A DNA stretch of 64,000 nucleotides. Source: JAEUKH01 sp964447205 (GTDB lineage Bacteria > Myxococcota_A > Polyangia > Polyangiales > Ga0077539). The stretch covers positions 1 to 64,000 of the forward strand of contig CAYUSB010000009.1 of assembly GCA_964447205.1 (NCBI GenBank), read 5' to 3'. The notes beneath the pieces are model-generated. The model worked only from the letters and a program-made list of their open reading frames with translations. It had not been told where the DNA came from and did not search any database. Position numbers and translations under genes: made by a program. Within the stretch, counting starts at the first letter, position 1, and each line of letters opens with the position of its first letter. Below, piece by piece: positions 42,194 to 54,901 of the stretch.

Positions 42194-45100
42194 GGCTCCC
42201 CCGCGCAGGCGGGGATGGACCCGCCGCGCGTACCCCGGACGACAAGGCGTGGATGGCTCCCCCGCGCAGGCGGGGATGGACCCTTGTCGTTGCGTCCATT
42301 CTCAAGACTGGACTCGGCTCCCCCGCGCAGGCGGGGATGGACCCGCGATAGCTGTACCGAGGTCAGTAGAGACAAGGGCTCCCCCGCGCAGGCGGGGATG
42401 GACCTCGACATTGATCTATCCTCCTACTTGGCGCCTAGGCTCCCCCGCGCAGGCGGGGATGGACCTCACCACACTGTCGACAGGCTGATCTAGCGTGTGG
42501 CTCCCCCGCGCAGGCGGGGATGGACCCATCGGTGTGGACGTGCTCATCGGCGGCACCGTGGCTCCCCCGCGCAGGCGGGGATGGACCCACGACTTGCGGG
42601 CCCCGTGTCGATTCCCGGTCGGCTCCCCCGCGCAGGCGGGGATGGACCCGCCACGCGCCCCCTCGTCTTCCTCGGCCTTCGGGCTCCCCCGCGCAGGCGG
42701 GGATGGACCCTCTACGACCTCATCACCGCGGAGGGGTGACGGGGCTCCCCCGCGCAGGCGGGGATGGACCCGGCCCCCGACCTCGTGACCCCGGGTGGGG
42801 TGGGGCTCCCCCGCGCAGGCGGGGATGGACCCTCGCCCGCGGGCCCAACGGCTTGCGGGGGTTGGGCTCCCCCGCGCAGGCGGGGATGGACCCGAGAGAC
42901 GGAACGCCTCCCCGAGCATCGTCAGGGCTCCCCCGCGCAGGCGGGGATGGACCCAGGCGCACGCGATGTTGCGGGACGCCGCAGTCGGCTCCCCCGCGCA
43001 GGCGGGGATGGACCCACGCTCCCGCCGTGGGCCATCCTGCACCTCACGGCTCCCCCGCGCAGGCGGGGATGGACCCACCACCCCCGAGGCCCCGTGATCG
43101 TCGGGTGGGGCTCCCCCGCGCAGGCGGGGATGGACCCGCGACGCGGTATGGTCCCGCCGCGGAGGGCTCGGCTCCCCCGCGCAGGCGGGGATGGACCCAG
43201 CGGGGGGGTGGGTAGAGGGTGGGACCGAGGGGCTCCCCCGCGCAGGCGGGGATGGACCCACACCGCCCACGGCCTCGGGACAGAGCATCCCGGCTCCCCC
43301 GCGCAGGCGGGGATGGACCCCGGGAGCGTTGGCGGGTACTTGGCCACCGTGGGGCTCCCCCGCGCAGGCGGGGATGGACCCTTGTCGCCATGACCGAGGG
43401 CATCATCGTCGACGGCTCCCCCGCGCAGGCGGGGATGGACCCCCATCGGCCCCCGCGGGCCGCTACGAGGCCACGGCTCCCCCGCGCAGGCGGGGATGGA
43501 CCCGTCCACGCGCCCCGGGGGGTGCGGCCCTTCACGGCTCCCCCGCGCAGGCGGGGATGGACCCTCTTCACCACCGACGGGCGCAACCCCGCCCTCGGCT
43601 CCCCCGCGCAGGCGGGGATGGACCCCTCGGGCTGCCCGACGCCACCCGGGGGTTCCTGGCTCCCCCGCGCAGGCGGGGATGGACCCGCAGCCACACCCCC
43701 GCAAGGTGTTGACGGTAGGGCTCCCCCGCGCAGGCGGGGATGGACCCCCACCATGGCCTCGTCCAAGACCCCCGCCAAGGGCTCCCCCGCGCAGGCGGGG
43801 ATGGACCCAGAGGGAAGAATACGAAATCACCCTCCAACTCGGCTCCCCCGCGCAGGCGGGGATGGACCCAAGCTGGCCCCTCCCTTCCGGGAGGCCCGGG
43901 TGGCTCCCCCGCGCAGGCGGGGATGGACCCCGCACCACGTTGCGCCCCTGCTTGAGCTCCATGGCTCCCCCGCGCAGGCGGGGATGGACCCCCGCCGCCC
44001 GCGGTCCATCACCTTGCCCGGGGGGCTCCCCCGCGCAGGCGGGGATGGACCCTCCCCTAGGATGAGGGTCTTGATGCCCCCCGCGGCTCCCCCGCGCAGG
44101 CGGGGATGGACCCCTGCCCCGCACGGGTACCCATGCCGGGCGATCGGCTCCCCCGCGCAGGCGGGGATGGACCCTGCGCCTCGCTCGCAGAGCCCAGGAG
44201 GGCCGCGGCTCCCCCGCGCAGGCGGGGATGGACCCCCCGCGTGGCGGGTCGCCCACGTCCTCGCGTGGGCTCCCCCGCGCAGGCGGGGATGGACCCGGGG
44301 ACAGCCCCAACGCCCTCGCGGCGCTACTGGCTCCCCCGCGCAGGCGGGGATGGACCCGTGTCCCGTCACGGGCCTCGACGGCGCGGTAGGGCTCCCCCGC
44401 GCAGGCGGGGATGGACCCAAGCCCATCTCCAGGGACGTGCTCCGCGCGAAGGCTCCCCCGCGCAGGCGGGGATGGACCCGCGACCGACGCGGCCTTCCCG
44501 AGCGTCGGGGAGGCTCCCCCGCGCAGGCGGGGATGGACCCCCGAGGGCCGCGTACTCGGCCCGCAGGACCCGGGCTCCCCCGCGCAGGCGGGGATGGACC
44601 CGCGCGGCGCATCCGCCACGCCACGGGGGCGCGGGCTCCCCCGCGCAGGCGGGGATGGACCCACGCGCGACGTGACCGTCACCTGCGCCAGCGGGGCTCC
44701 CCCGCGCAGGCGGGGATGGACCCCGCGGCGGCAGTGAACGCTTCGTGCTGGATGGGGCTCCCCCGCGCAGGCGGGGATGGACCCCACCGATACCCGCGGA
44801 AGAGGGCCACGGGGAGGGCTCCCCCGCGCAGGCGGGGATGGACCCCGCTTGACCTTCGCGCGCATCGCCTCTGCCCGGGCTCCCCCGCGCAGGCGGGGAT
44901 GGACCCGCGTCGTCGGGGAGAAGCGCCGCGAGGTCGCCGGCTCCCCCGCGCAGGCGGGGATGGACCCCCGAGGGCCGCGTACTCGGCCCGCAGGACCCGG
45001 GCTCCCCCGCGCAGGCGGGGATGGACCCGGGACGGCGGGACAGGGGCCGTACCCGTGGGGGGCTCCCCCGCGCAGGCGGGGATGGACCCACCGCCTGTGA

Positions 45101-48100
45101 CCTCATCAAAGAGGCCCGCGGGGCTCCCCCGCGCAGGCGGGGATGGACCCACGGCCGAGCCGTCGTACAGCGCCACGGCGGCGGCTCCCCCGCGCAGGCG
45201 GGGATGGACCCGCGCCTTGGAGGGCATCCTCGGCCTCGACGCCGGCTCCCCCGCGCAGGCGGGGATGGACCCGTGCTCTGTCCCGACTGCGGGACGCGTT
45301 TCGCGGCTCCCCCGCGCAGGCGGGGATGGACCCGGGTGAAGCCCCGCCACGGGTGTCCGGGCGGGGGCTCCCCCGCGCAGGCGGGGATGGACCCGGGGAC
45401 ACCCCGCCACATCCTCTCCCGTCGCCGGCTCCCCCGCGCAGGCGGGGATGGACCTCGACGTGTCAAGTTTTCGGCGTGACGGGGGTCGGCTCCCCCGCGC
45501 AGGCGGGGATGGACCCAAGACCGGGATCGCGTTCTATTCCCCCGCCCCGGCTCCCCCGCGCAGGCGGGGATGGACCCGTGGTCGCCCGTCGCGCCGGGAC
45601 ACACCAGGGGGCTCCCCCGCGCAGGCGGGGATGGACCCGCCGGGTCGAGCACCACGGCCGTTGTGGTCACGGCTCCCCCGCGCAGGCGGGGATGGACCCC
45701 TGCACCGCTACCTCAGCACGCGCATCGACGTGGCTCCCCCGCGCAGGCGGGGATGGACCCAAACGTGCCGCGGTTATCGCGGCACGGGTCGCGGCTCCCC
45801 CGCGCAGGCGGGGATGGACCCGAAGTGCTCGGCCCACTCCCGGAGGAAGTCCGGGCTCCCCCGCGCAGGCGGGGATGGACCCGGTTGCCGGGCTCACGGG
45901 CGGCGCGAGGTCGGGGCTCCCCCGCGCAGGCGGGGATGGACCCGNNNNNNNNNNNNNNNNNNNNNNNNNNNNNNNNNNNNNNNNNNNNNNNNNNNNNNNN
46001 NNNNNNNNNNNNNNNNNNNNNNNNNNNNNNNNNNNNNNNNNNNNGGGCTCACGGGCGGCGCGAGGTCGGGGCTCCCCCGCGCAGGCGGGGATGGACCCGG
46101 CGGCACCCTCACTGCGGGGACGTGGGCGTGGGCTCCCCCGCGCAGGCGGGGATGGACCCAGATCGAGGCCGCCGCCGCCGCCCTCTCCCGGGGCTCCCCC
46201 GCGCAGGCGGGGATGGACCACACCAGGGCCCCGATCTCGACCCGGTGGTGTGGGCTCCCCCGCGCAGGCGGGGATGGACCCTAGGGGCCCGCAGGCGGTA
46301 GACACGCACGGCGGGCTCCCCCGCGCAGGCGGGGATGGACCCTCGCGCTGGCGCTCTGCGGTGAGCCAGGGGCAGGCTCCCCCGCGCAGGCGGGGATGGA
46401 CCCGGTTGCCGGGCTCACGGGCGGCGCGAGGTCGGGGCTCCCCCGCGCAGGCGGGGATGGACCCGCCACCACATCTTGTTCTTGCGGTACGACCGAGGCT
46501 CCCCCGCGCAGGCGGGGATGGACCCGGGCAGCTCGGGCTACGATGCCCGTGGCCCTCGGCTCCCCCGCGCAGGCGGGGATGGACCCCTCCTGCCGCCCTC
46601 GCGCGCTATGAGCCCCATGGCTCCCCCGCGCAGGCGGGGATGGACCCGTACTCGGGATCAAGGCACAGCTCCCCCTCTCGGCTCCCCCGCGCAGGCGGGG
46701 ATGGACCCGCCTCGGCTCGTACCTCCGGCACCCCGCGTCGGGCTCCCCCGCGCAGGCGGGGATGGACCCCTCCCTAGCTCGTGGGGATCCTCCACCGACG
46801 AGGCTCCCCCGCGCAGGCGGGGATGGACCCCACCACGATCCCGGTCTCGTCGCTCCCTGCGCGGCTCCCCCGCGCAGGCGGGGATGGACCCACGACCCTC
46901 TCGGGCCTCAGCCCCGAGGCCATGGCTCCCCCGCGCAGGCGGGGATGGACCTCACGCTGGAGTGGCAGGTGCTCCGGGCCGACCGGCTCCCCCGCGCAGG
47001 CGGGGATGGACCCGCCCCAAGGCCCGGCCCCTGGTGGGGTGCGGGGGCTCCCCCGCGCAGGCGGGGATGGACCCTTCTCCGCGGGCGCCGGGATGCAGGC
47101 CGCGCAGGCTCCCCCGCGCAGGCGGGGATGGACCCGCCACCCCGGACACCGCGCGGCTCTTCGGGGCGGCTCCCCCGCGCAGGCGGGGATGGACCCCCGT
47201 CGGACGACGTGCTGCAACGCCTTGCGCAGGCTCCCCCGCGCAGGCGGGGATGGACCCGCCGATCATCGTGGCAGGAGTGGCGGTAGGCGGGCTCCCCCGC
47301 GCAGGCGGGGATGGACCCTGGTAGTCTACTCCGCGGTAGGTATCGCGGGAGGCTCCCCCGCGCAGGCGGGGATGGACCCCCTGCACGCCGCCGCTCATTA
47401 GGTTGGCAAGAGGCTCCCCCGCGCAGGCGGGGATGGACCCTGCGTTCCGTTCTGGTAGGGTGCGGCGAGTGCGGCTCCCCCGCGCAGGCGGGGATGGACC
47501 CGCGACACGCGAGCAAGCCGCGGACTGGTACGGGGCTCCCCCGCGCAGGCGGGGATGGACCCCTCGCGCCTCGGCGGCGGGGCTACGACCTCACGGCTCC
47601 CCCGCGCAGGCGGGGATGGACCCGGCTCGGGGGTCTACGCCCTGGGCTACTGCGCGGCTCCCCCGCGCAGGCGGGGATGGACCTCCTGCGTGAGATGGAG
47701 GCCCAGCTTCCTGGGAGGCTCCCCCGCGCAGGCGGGGATGGACCCTCCACGGGGGGGAGGGGCTCCGCAGGGGTGTTGGCTCCCCCGCGCAGGCGGGGAT
47801 GGACCCGACAACACCCCTACCACAATTACCCCTACCACGGCTCCCCCGCGCAGGCGGGGATGGACCCACAGGGGCCCGTAGAACTCGCAAGGGACTTACG
47901 GCTCCCCCGCGCAGGCGGGGATGGACCCCGTCATGCGACACTGCGCGCTAGGCGCCAAATGGCTCCCCCGCGCAGGCGGGGATGGACCCACCGATCGCGC
48001 AGCCAAACGGATCAAAGCACGGGCTCCCCCGCGCAGGCGGGGATGGACCCCACGCGGTGAGACTCAACCCGTCGGCGGTGGCGGCTCCCCCGCGCAGGCG

Positions 48101-51100
48101 GGGATGGACCCTTTCGATATTCTCTGCGGGCCACAACAGCTTAGGCTCCCCCGCGCAGGCGGGGATGGACCCGCGTCGCGAAGCTCAAGGCCCGCGATGC
48201 AGAGGGCTCCCCCGCGCAGGCGGGGATGGACCCCCGCGGCACGAGGCCCTCGGGCGCTTCGCCGCGGCTCCCCCGCGCAGGCGGGGATGGACCCACGATC
48301 GATGACATGAAAGCCATGCTCAACGCGGCTCCCCCGCGCAGGCGGGGATGGACCGCCCCGAGGTGCGATGCGTGGATGACGGATTGCGGCTCCCCCGCGC
48401 AGGCGGGGATGGACCCCCTGGCTCGCGCCCGCAGGTGATTGCGCTGCTGGCTCCCCCGCGCAGGCGGGGATGGACCCCTCACCGTGTCGTTCACCCGGGG
48501 CGAGCTCGTGGCTCCCCCGCGCAGGCGGGGATGGACCCGCGACCAACGTCGCCACGGCGGCGGGCACCGGGGCTCCCCCGCGCAGGCGGGGATGGACCCT
48601 GACATAAAGTTGTATCCGAGGGAGTTGCCCCGGCTCCCCCGCGCAGGCGGGGATGGACCCCATCGGTCAGTTCGGGGAGGGGACAGACCTCCGGCTCCCC
48701 CGCGCAGGCGGGGATGGACCCTTCCGCATGATGAACGCCCAGCAACGTGCTGGGGCTCCCCCGCGCAGGCGGGGATGGACCCATCGGGTGTGTGACTGCG
48801 CACCTTCTCCGTGGGGCTCCCCCGCGCAGGCGGGGATGGACCCACGTCGTTAATTAGCTCGACTTGTGGGTTATTGGCTCCCCCGCGCAGGCGGGGATGG
48901 ACCCTGGTCGGTCTAGTGTGTTGATTAGCCTAAGGCGGCTCCCCCGCGCAGGCGGGGATGGACCCTGCATCTGCGTCGCAGCGTTCCACGTTTCGAGGGC
49001 TCCCCCGCGCAGGCGGGGATGGACCCCTGCGTCGTCCTCGTCGGGCAGGGCAGCGAGGGGCTCCCCCGCGCAGGCGGGGATGGACCCCCACCGTCCACCC
49101 CTCACCCACCCGTGCCAGCGGCTCCCCCGCGCAGGCGGGGATGGACCGACAGCGGGGGAGCCTCGGGTGGAGGGGCCGACGGCTCCCCCGCGCAGGCGGG
49201 GATGGACCCTCCATCCCGTAAGCCCTGCTGGCCGTGGCGAGGGCTCCCCCGCGCAGGCGGGGATGGACCCCACACATCCGTGCGAACGTGTTGGAGTTTC
49301 ACGGCTCCCCCGCGCAGGCGGGGATGGACCCCATGGGGAGGAAGGCGCACACCACCACTGCGAGGCTCCCCCGCGCAGGCGGGGATGGACCCCGCCCCGG
49401 GCCAGCGCACGGTGGGCGGCCTCTGGCTCCCCCGCGCAGGCGGGGATGGACCCGCGCGAGGAGTTTAGGGATGCGAGAGGCGCCCGGCTCCCCCGCGCAG
49501 GCGGGGATGGACCCGCCCTGGGTGACCGCATCGAGTGGATCTTGGAGGCTCCCCCGCGCAGGCGGGGATGGACCCATCCCCAACACCGTCGTCGCTCCCG
49601 GCCGCAGGGCTCCCCCGCGCAGGCGGGGATGGACCCCTGCACATGACCCGCACCGCCTCTGCCCTGGGGGCTCCCCCGCGCAGGCGGGGATGGACCCCCG
49701 CTGTGAAGGACCGCCACGGCCTCCGCGTGGGCTCCCCCGCGCAGGCGGGGATGGACCCGCGCGTGGAGCTGTCACCAGCCAGGCGGTCAAGGCTCCCCCG
49801 CGCAGGCGGGGATGGACCCCCGCTCCGTCTTGCCAGGGGCAGGAGGGGGGGGGCTCCCCCGCGCAGGCGGGGATGGACCCATGTAGCCCGAGTAGTGAAG
49901 GTGCGAGAGCCCGGCTCCCCCGCGCAGGCGGGGATGGACCCCGCATCTGTGCAGGGCCTCGGGGCACGACAGCGGCTCCCCCGCGCAGGCGGGGATGGAC
50001 CCAACGTCACTATCGGCGCGGGCTCCGTCGCTACGGCTCCCCCGCGCAGGCGGGGATGGACCCCGGATCGAACACGCGCGAGGGACTCGCCGCGGGGCTC
50101 CCCCGCGCAGGCGGGGATGGACCCCTCGGCGGCCTCGTGCGCGGGCAGGGCGAGCGGGCTCCCCCGCGCAGGCGGGGATGGACCCTCGCCAAGGTCCCCA
50201 TCCTGGGCGCGTCGCTCGGCTCCCCCGCGCAGGCGGGGATGGACCCGTGCGCCTTTACGTCTCTGGCCGTCGGTGCGCGGCTCCCCCGCGCAGGCGGGGA
50301 TGGACCCGCGACGCGCGAGCAAGCGGCGGACTGGTACGGGGCTCCCCCGCGCAGGCGGGGATGGACCCCTGTCAATCTTGATCGTCGACATTGATCCTCC
50401 GGCTCCCCCGCGCAGGCGGGGATGGACCCTCCGCCGATGATGTATGGCGCATATCGCTTCAGGCTCCCCCGCGCAGGCGGGGATGGACCCTGGTTTTGCT
50501 GTTGTGACATGAGGAGGACTACGGCTCCCCCGCGCAGGCGGGGATGGACCCGACCGTGACGCGGTGAGTGGCAGGCCTCGGTGGGCTCCCCCGCGCAGGC
50601 GGGGATGGACCCGGACCCGGTCCTGCATGGTCTCCACACCCCGGGGCTCCCCCGCGCAGGCGGGGATGGACCATGCCCCAGAGCTCGACCCTTGCGGGGT
50701 GCTCTGGCTCCCCCGCGCAGGCGGGGATGGACCTCAGCCGTGCCATCAGGCGTCGTGGCATCAAAGGGCTCCCCCGCGCAGGCGGGGATGGACCCAACGT
50801 CGATATCGGCGCGGGCTCCGTCGCTACGGCTCCCCCGCGCAGGCGGGGATGGACCCTGCTCGCTCGTGCCAAACAGGTCCATCGTCCCGGCTCCCCCGCG
50901 CAGGCGGGGATGGACCCGGCCGCCTCGTCGATGGGGAGGGCGGGGGAGCGGCTCCCCCGCGCAGGCGGGGATGGACCCGGCGGCGAGGCGGGCCTGCGCG
51001 GCCTCCGCGGGGCTCCCCCGCGCAGGCGGGGATGGACCCCAGCGCTTGGAGACCTGAAGCCCCTTGGCGATGGCTCCCCCGCGCAGGCGGGGATGGACCC

Positions 51101-53967
51101 ACGGGCCGCAGGGCCCTCACCACCGCGGGGGAGGCTCCCCCGCGCAGGCGGGGATGGACCCGCGGTCTGCCCCGCCGTGGGGGCGAGTCGCATGGCTCCC
51201 CCGCGCAGGCGGGGATGGACCCCTACAGCCCGGCCGGTCCCGGGACCCGCTCGTGGCTCCCCCGCGCAGGCGGGGATGGACCCTCATCCCCGTCCTGTCC
51301 GCGGTCAGAGACATGGGCTCCCCCGCGCAGGCGGGGATGGACCCCTCGCGCATGTACGTGATCTGCTGGACGCGGGGGCTCCCCCGCGCAGGCGGGGATG
51401 GACCCGGGGCAGAGAAGAGCGAGGAGGAGGACGATGGGGCTCCCCCGCGCAGGCGGGGATGGACCCCCGCCCGGCGTGCTCTGCCAGAGCAGGGCCGGGG
51501 CTCCCCCGCGCAGGCGGGGATGGACCGTGGGCCGTGGAGGGGTTGTTGTTCCGCCACTGGGCTCCCCCGCGCAGGCGGGGATGGACCCGGTCCCGTCACC
51601 ACGGAGACGTTGCCGACGGGGGCTCCCCCGCGCAGGCGGGGATGGACCGGTCAGGGGCCGTCACCTCGACACGCGCCCCCCGGCTCCCCCGCGCAGGCGG
51701 GGATGGACCCACGGTGCGGACGTGGGAGGAGCTTGCGGCCGGGGCTCCCCCGCGCAGGCGGGGATGGACCCGATGCGGTCCTCGGCCGTAAGGGTGGTCG
51801 CGTGGCTCCCCCGCGCAGGCGGGGATGGACCCGTGCAGGTGGCCCGCCCTGTGGTGTCGGGTGGGGCTCCCCCGCGCAGGCGGGGATGGACCCCCTCGGT
51901 ACGAGGGTAGTGGGCTTCCGCGGAAGGCTCCCCCGCGCAGGCGGGGATGGACCCCCTCGGTACGAGGGTAGTGGGCTTCCGCGGAAGGCTCCCCCGCGCA
52001 GGCGGGGATGGACCCCTCGCCAAGATGACGCTCACCCTGCGGCTCCTGGCTCCCCCGCGCAGGCGGGGATGGACCCCCGCGGCCTCGCCAAGCTCGCAGC
52101 GGGCGACTGGCTCCCCCGCGCAGGCGGGGATGGACCCTCGACGTGAGCGCATCGGTGCGGCGCTTCGTGGGCTCCCCCGCGCAGGCGGGGATGGACCGTG
52201 CCCCCCGCGGACACCCACCGCCACGCAGGCGGCTCCCCCGCGCAGGCGGGGATGGACCCCTCGGCCCCGTCGCCCGGGAGCTCGACCGGCGGGCTCCCCC
52301 GCGCAGGCGGGGATGGACCCCGAGCGCCGCGACGCAACACATGACCCGCACCGGCTCCCCCGCGCAGGCGGGGATGGACCCCTCCCCGCCGCCGCGATCA
52401 AGGCCCGCTACATGGCTCCCCCGCGCAGGCGGGGATGGACCCGCGCACCTCGACAGCGCCGAGGACTGGCGCGAGGCTCCCCCGCGCAGGCGGGGATGGA
52501 CCCGAGGCGACGGTCGATGCGGCCGGGCACACTGCGGCTCCCCCGCGCAGGCGGGGATGGACCCAGCCGGTCGGCCTCGGCCATCGCGTTGGGGCCGGCT
52601 CCCCCGCGCAGGCGGGGATGGACCCCGCCTGACCACCCACGACGCCGCGCGGGACTGGGCTCCCCCGCGCAGGCGGGGATGGACCCGGGCAGCTCGGGTT
52701 ACGATGCCCCTGGCCCTCGGCTCCCCCGCGCAGGCGGGGATGGACCCGCGACCGGGACGGGGCGAAAGCCCGCGCTGAGGGCTCCCCCGCGCAGGCGGGG
52801 ATGGACCCGGGGCCACCCTCACCGCGGGCACATGGGCATGGGCTCCCCCGCGCAGGCGGGGATGGACCCTCGCCGCACGCGCCCTGCACGGCCTCGATAA
52901 TGGCTCCCCCGCGCAGGCGGGGATGGACCCCGCGGCAATGCGCCGCGCGGAGACACACTGCCGGCTCCCCCGCGCAGGCGGGGATGGACCCGCGATCACC
53001 GCCCGCCCCGCACCGGGTGGGGGGGCTCCCCCGCGCAGGCGGGGATGGACCCGTCCCCCCCGAGTTGGTGATTGGGCTCGCGTGGGCTCCCCCGCGCAGG
53101 CGGGGATGGACCCGCGTCCCCGTCGGCAGGGACCACCACCTGAAGGGCTCCCCCGCGCAGGCGGGGATGGACCCGACACGGGCCCCCTCGGTTTCCGCGA
53201 CGTGTGGGCTCCCCCGCGCAGGCGGGGATGGACCCGTCCCCCCCGAGTTGGTGATTGGGCTCGCGTGGGCTCCCCCGCGCAGGCGGGGATGGACCCGCGG
53301 CCATCGTCGGCGAGGCGTTGGAGTAGCAGGCTCCCCCGCGCAGGCGGGGATGGACCCTCCTCATCGGTGAGCTTGGACAGGTCGACGCCGGCTCCCCCGC
53401 GCAGGCGGGGATGGACCCCCCGCCCCTTGTCCACCACAGCCTACATCGACGGCTCCCCCGCGCAGGCGGGGATGGACCCGACGCGGCGAGCGGGCACCCC
53501 TCGCAGCGGGCGGCTCCCCCGCGCAGGCGGGGATGGACCCGCGATCACCGCCCGCCCCGCACCGGGTGGGGGGGCTCCCCCGCGCAGGCGGGGATGGACC
53601 CTGGCCCACCGCGGCCCCACCTCCCATGGCCCCGGCTCCCCCGCGCAGGCGGGGATGGACCCTGCTGGATGGCGGTCGGGTGGCGCTTGTCGGCGGCTCC
53701 CCCGCGCAGGCGGGGATGGACCCCGAGCGAGAGCGGCGCCGCAAAGGGCGCGACGGGCTCCCCCGCGCAGGCGGGGATGGACCCCTCTCTGAGGTCGATG
53801 TGGTGGGCTTCGAAGAGGCTCCCCCGCGCAGGCGGGGATGGACCTCGTGCGGTTGATGGTCGCGTTGGTCTTCTTCTGGCTCCCCCGCGCAGGCGGGGAT
53901 GGACCCATCGAGTCGGGCTCTGTCGCGTCGGGCGTCAAGACTCCCCCGCGCAGGCGGGGATGGACCC
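42194..53967 (+). CRISPR. Type I-E CRISPR array, 192 visible repeats
   Basis: The 29-bp repeat begins GGCTCCCCCGCGCAG and ends GCGGGGATGGACCC, with a CCCCGC/GCGGGG stem and GCAG loop. Repeats start every 61 bp from 42194: 62 repeats up to 45943, a 100-N gap, then 130 repeats from 46070 to 53967, giving 190 complete 32-bp spacers plus one partial at the gap. Repeats are nearly invariant except for the last base (178 C, 7 T, 5 G, 2 A). The final repeat has GA in place of GG, as usual for the leader-distal end. Several spacers are duplicated. Transcription is expected left to right with processing by Cas6e. Confidence 0.99.
45945..46044. other. Assembly gap (100 N) inside the array
   Basis: Exactly 100 N, a conventional placeholder. 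The sequence just right of it (46045-46069) is the last 25 bases of the spacer that stands intact at 45883-45914 and again at 46404-46435, so a repeated spacer probably broke the assembly. The true distance is unknown. Confidence 0.95.
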
Positions 53968-54007
53968 TGGACCTGACGGACCACCCCGGCTTCCGCGTAG
54001 GCGGCGG

Positions 54008-54862
54008 TCACGCTCCGCGACGAGTGAGCGCGGCCCGCAGCGCCTCGAGCTCCGCCAACGCCGCCTTTTTCGCCGCACGCTCGTCGTCCCGGGCGGCTTC
54101 GGCCTCGGCCCATGCCGCATCGGCCAGCACCCGGGCGGCCTCGGCCTCGGCCCGTGCCGAGTCGGCCTGCACCTGCGCCGTCTCCGCCCGCACCCGCGCC
54201 GCACGCTCCGCTTCGGCCTCGGTAGGCCACAGGTGGGTACCCTCTGCATCGTCGGCGAGACGCAGCCGCATCCCCTCGTCGGTCACGACGAGCCATGCTG
54301 CGAGTTCCTCACTCCAGGCGGGTCCGTGGCCGGTGTACACACGCGACCAGCGCCCGCGTGGCTTACGTCGCCACACCTGCTGCACGAAGGGCCCGCCCTG
54401 TACCCCTGGGCCCAGCAGCAGCGGGTCAAACACCCACAGCTCTCCCACCTTCGCCTGGGCGTAGCGCGCGGGCTTGTCGAGGTAGTCGATCTCCGCCGTG
54501 GACTCGCTCACCACCTCCACCGCAACCCGCGGAGGACAGTGCCCCTTGACCCACGTCCGCAGGCTCTTGGCGCGTGGGCCCAGCGGCGGGGCGGGCTCTA
54601 CCAGGTACACGTCGGGATCGACGCCGCGCTGGGGATGCAGCGAATCCCAGCGAAGGGCGAGGTGCCCACCAACCTGGGCGCTCACGCCCCGCGAGGCCAC
54701 CCGGTAGAGGAGGACAGCCTTGAGCAGATCGCAGATTTCTCCCGGAAGGGGTGGCTCGGGCATCCGCTCCTCGTCGTCGTCGAGATACCAACGCGACGAC
54801 GTGGGGCTGGACAGATTTGTGGGGTGTGCCGTGCCGCGCCGCGCATGGACCGACGGTAGCAC
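54008..54862 (-). CDS. Uma2 family (PD-(D/E)XK-like) protein
   Basis: About 284 residues from GTG 54862; an ATG at 54763 would give 251 but would remove SSRWYLDDDEERMPEPPLPG, which looks like the normal start of this group. The core has VGGHLALRWDSLHPQRGVDP, DVYLVEPAP, PPRVAVEVVSESTAEIDYLD, KPARYAQAKVGELWVFDPLL, i.e. the D...E-V-x-S pattern of Uma2 restriction-endonuclease-like folds. The last 75 residues are an Ala/Glu/Arg coiled coil. Uma2 proteins are abundant in myxobacteria and cyanobacteria; their role is unsettled. It begins the non-array side, ending 41 bp from the last repeat. Confidence 0.8.
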   Translation of the reverse strand: MLPSVHARRGTAHPTNLSSPTSSRWYLDDDEERMPEPPLPGEICDLLKAVLLYRVASRGVSAQVGGHLALRWDSLHPQRGVDPDVYLVEPAPPLGPRAKSLRTWVKGHCPPRVAVEVVSESTAEIDYLDKPARYAQAKVGELWVFDPLLLGPGVQGGPFVQQVWRRKPRGRWSRVYTGHGPAWSEELAAWLVVTDEGMRLRLADDAEGTHLWPTEAEAERAARVRAETAQVQADSARAEAEAARVLADAAWAEAEAARDDERAAKKAALAELEALRAALTRRGA

Positions 54863-54901
54863 ATCACCCAGGGCCCACCCTGCCGTCGGCGCGAGCCCCA
54901 C

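Noticed and set aside
42187..53856. Dozens of long open frames on both strands giving repeated peptides such as SPAQAGMDP, LPRAGGDGP and HPRLRGGA
   Set aside because: They are translations of the CRISPR repeat. The repeat has no stop codon in several frames and the 61-bp period cycles through all three, so they are not proteins.
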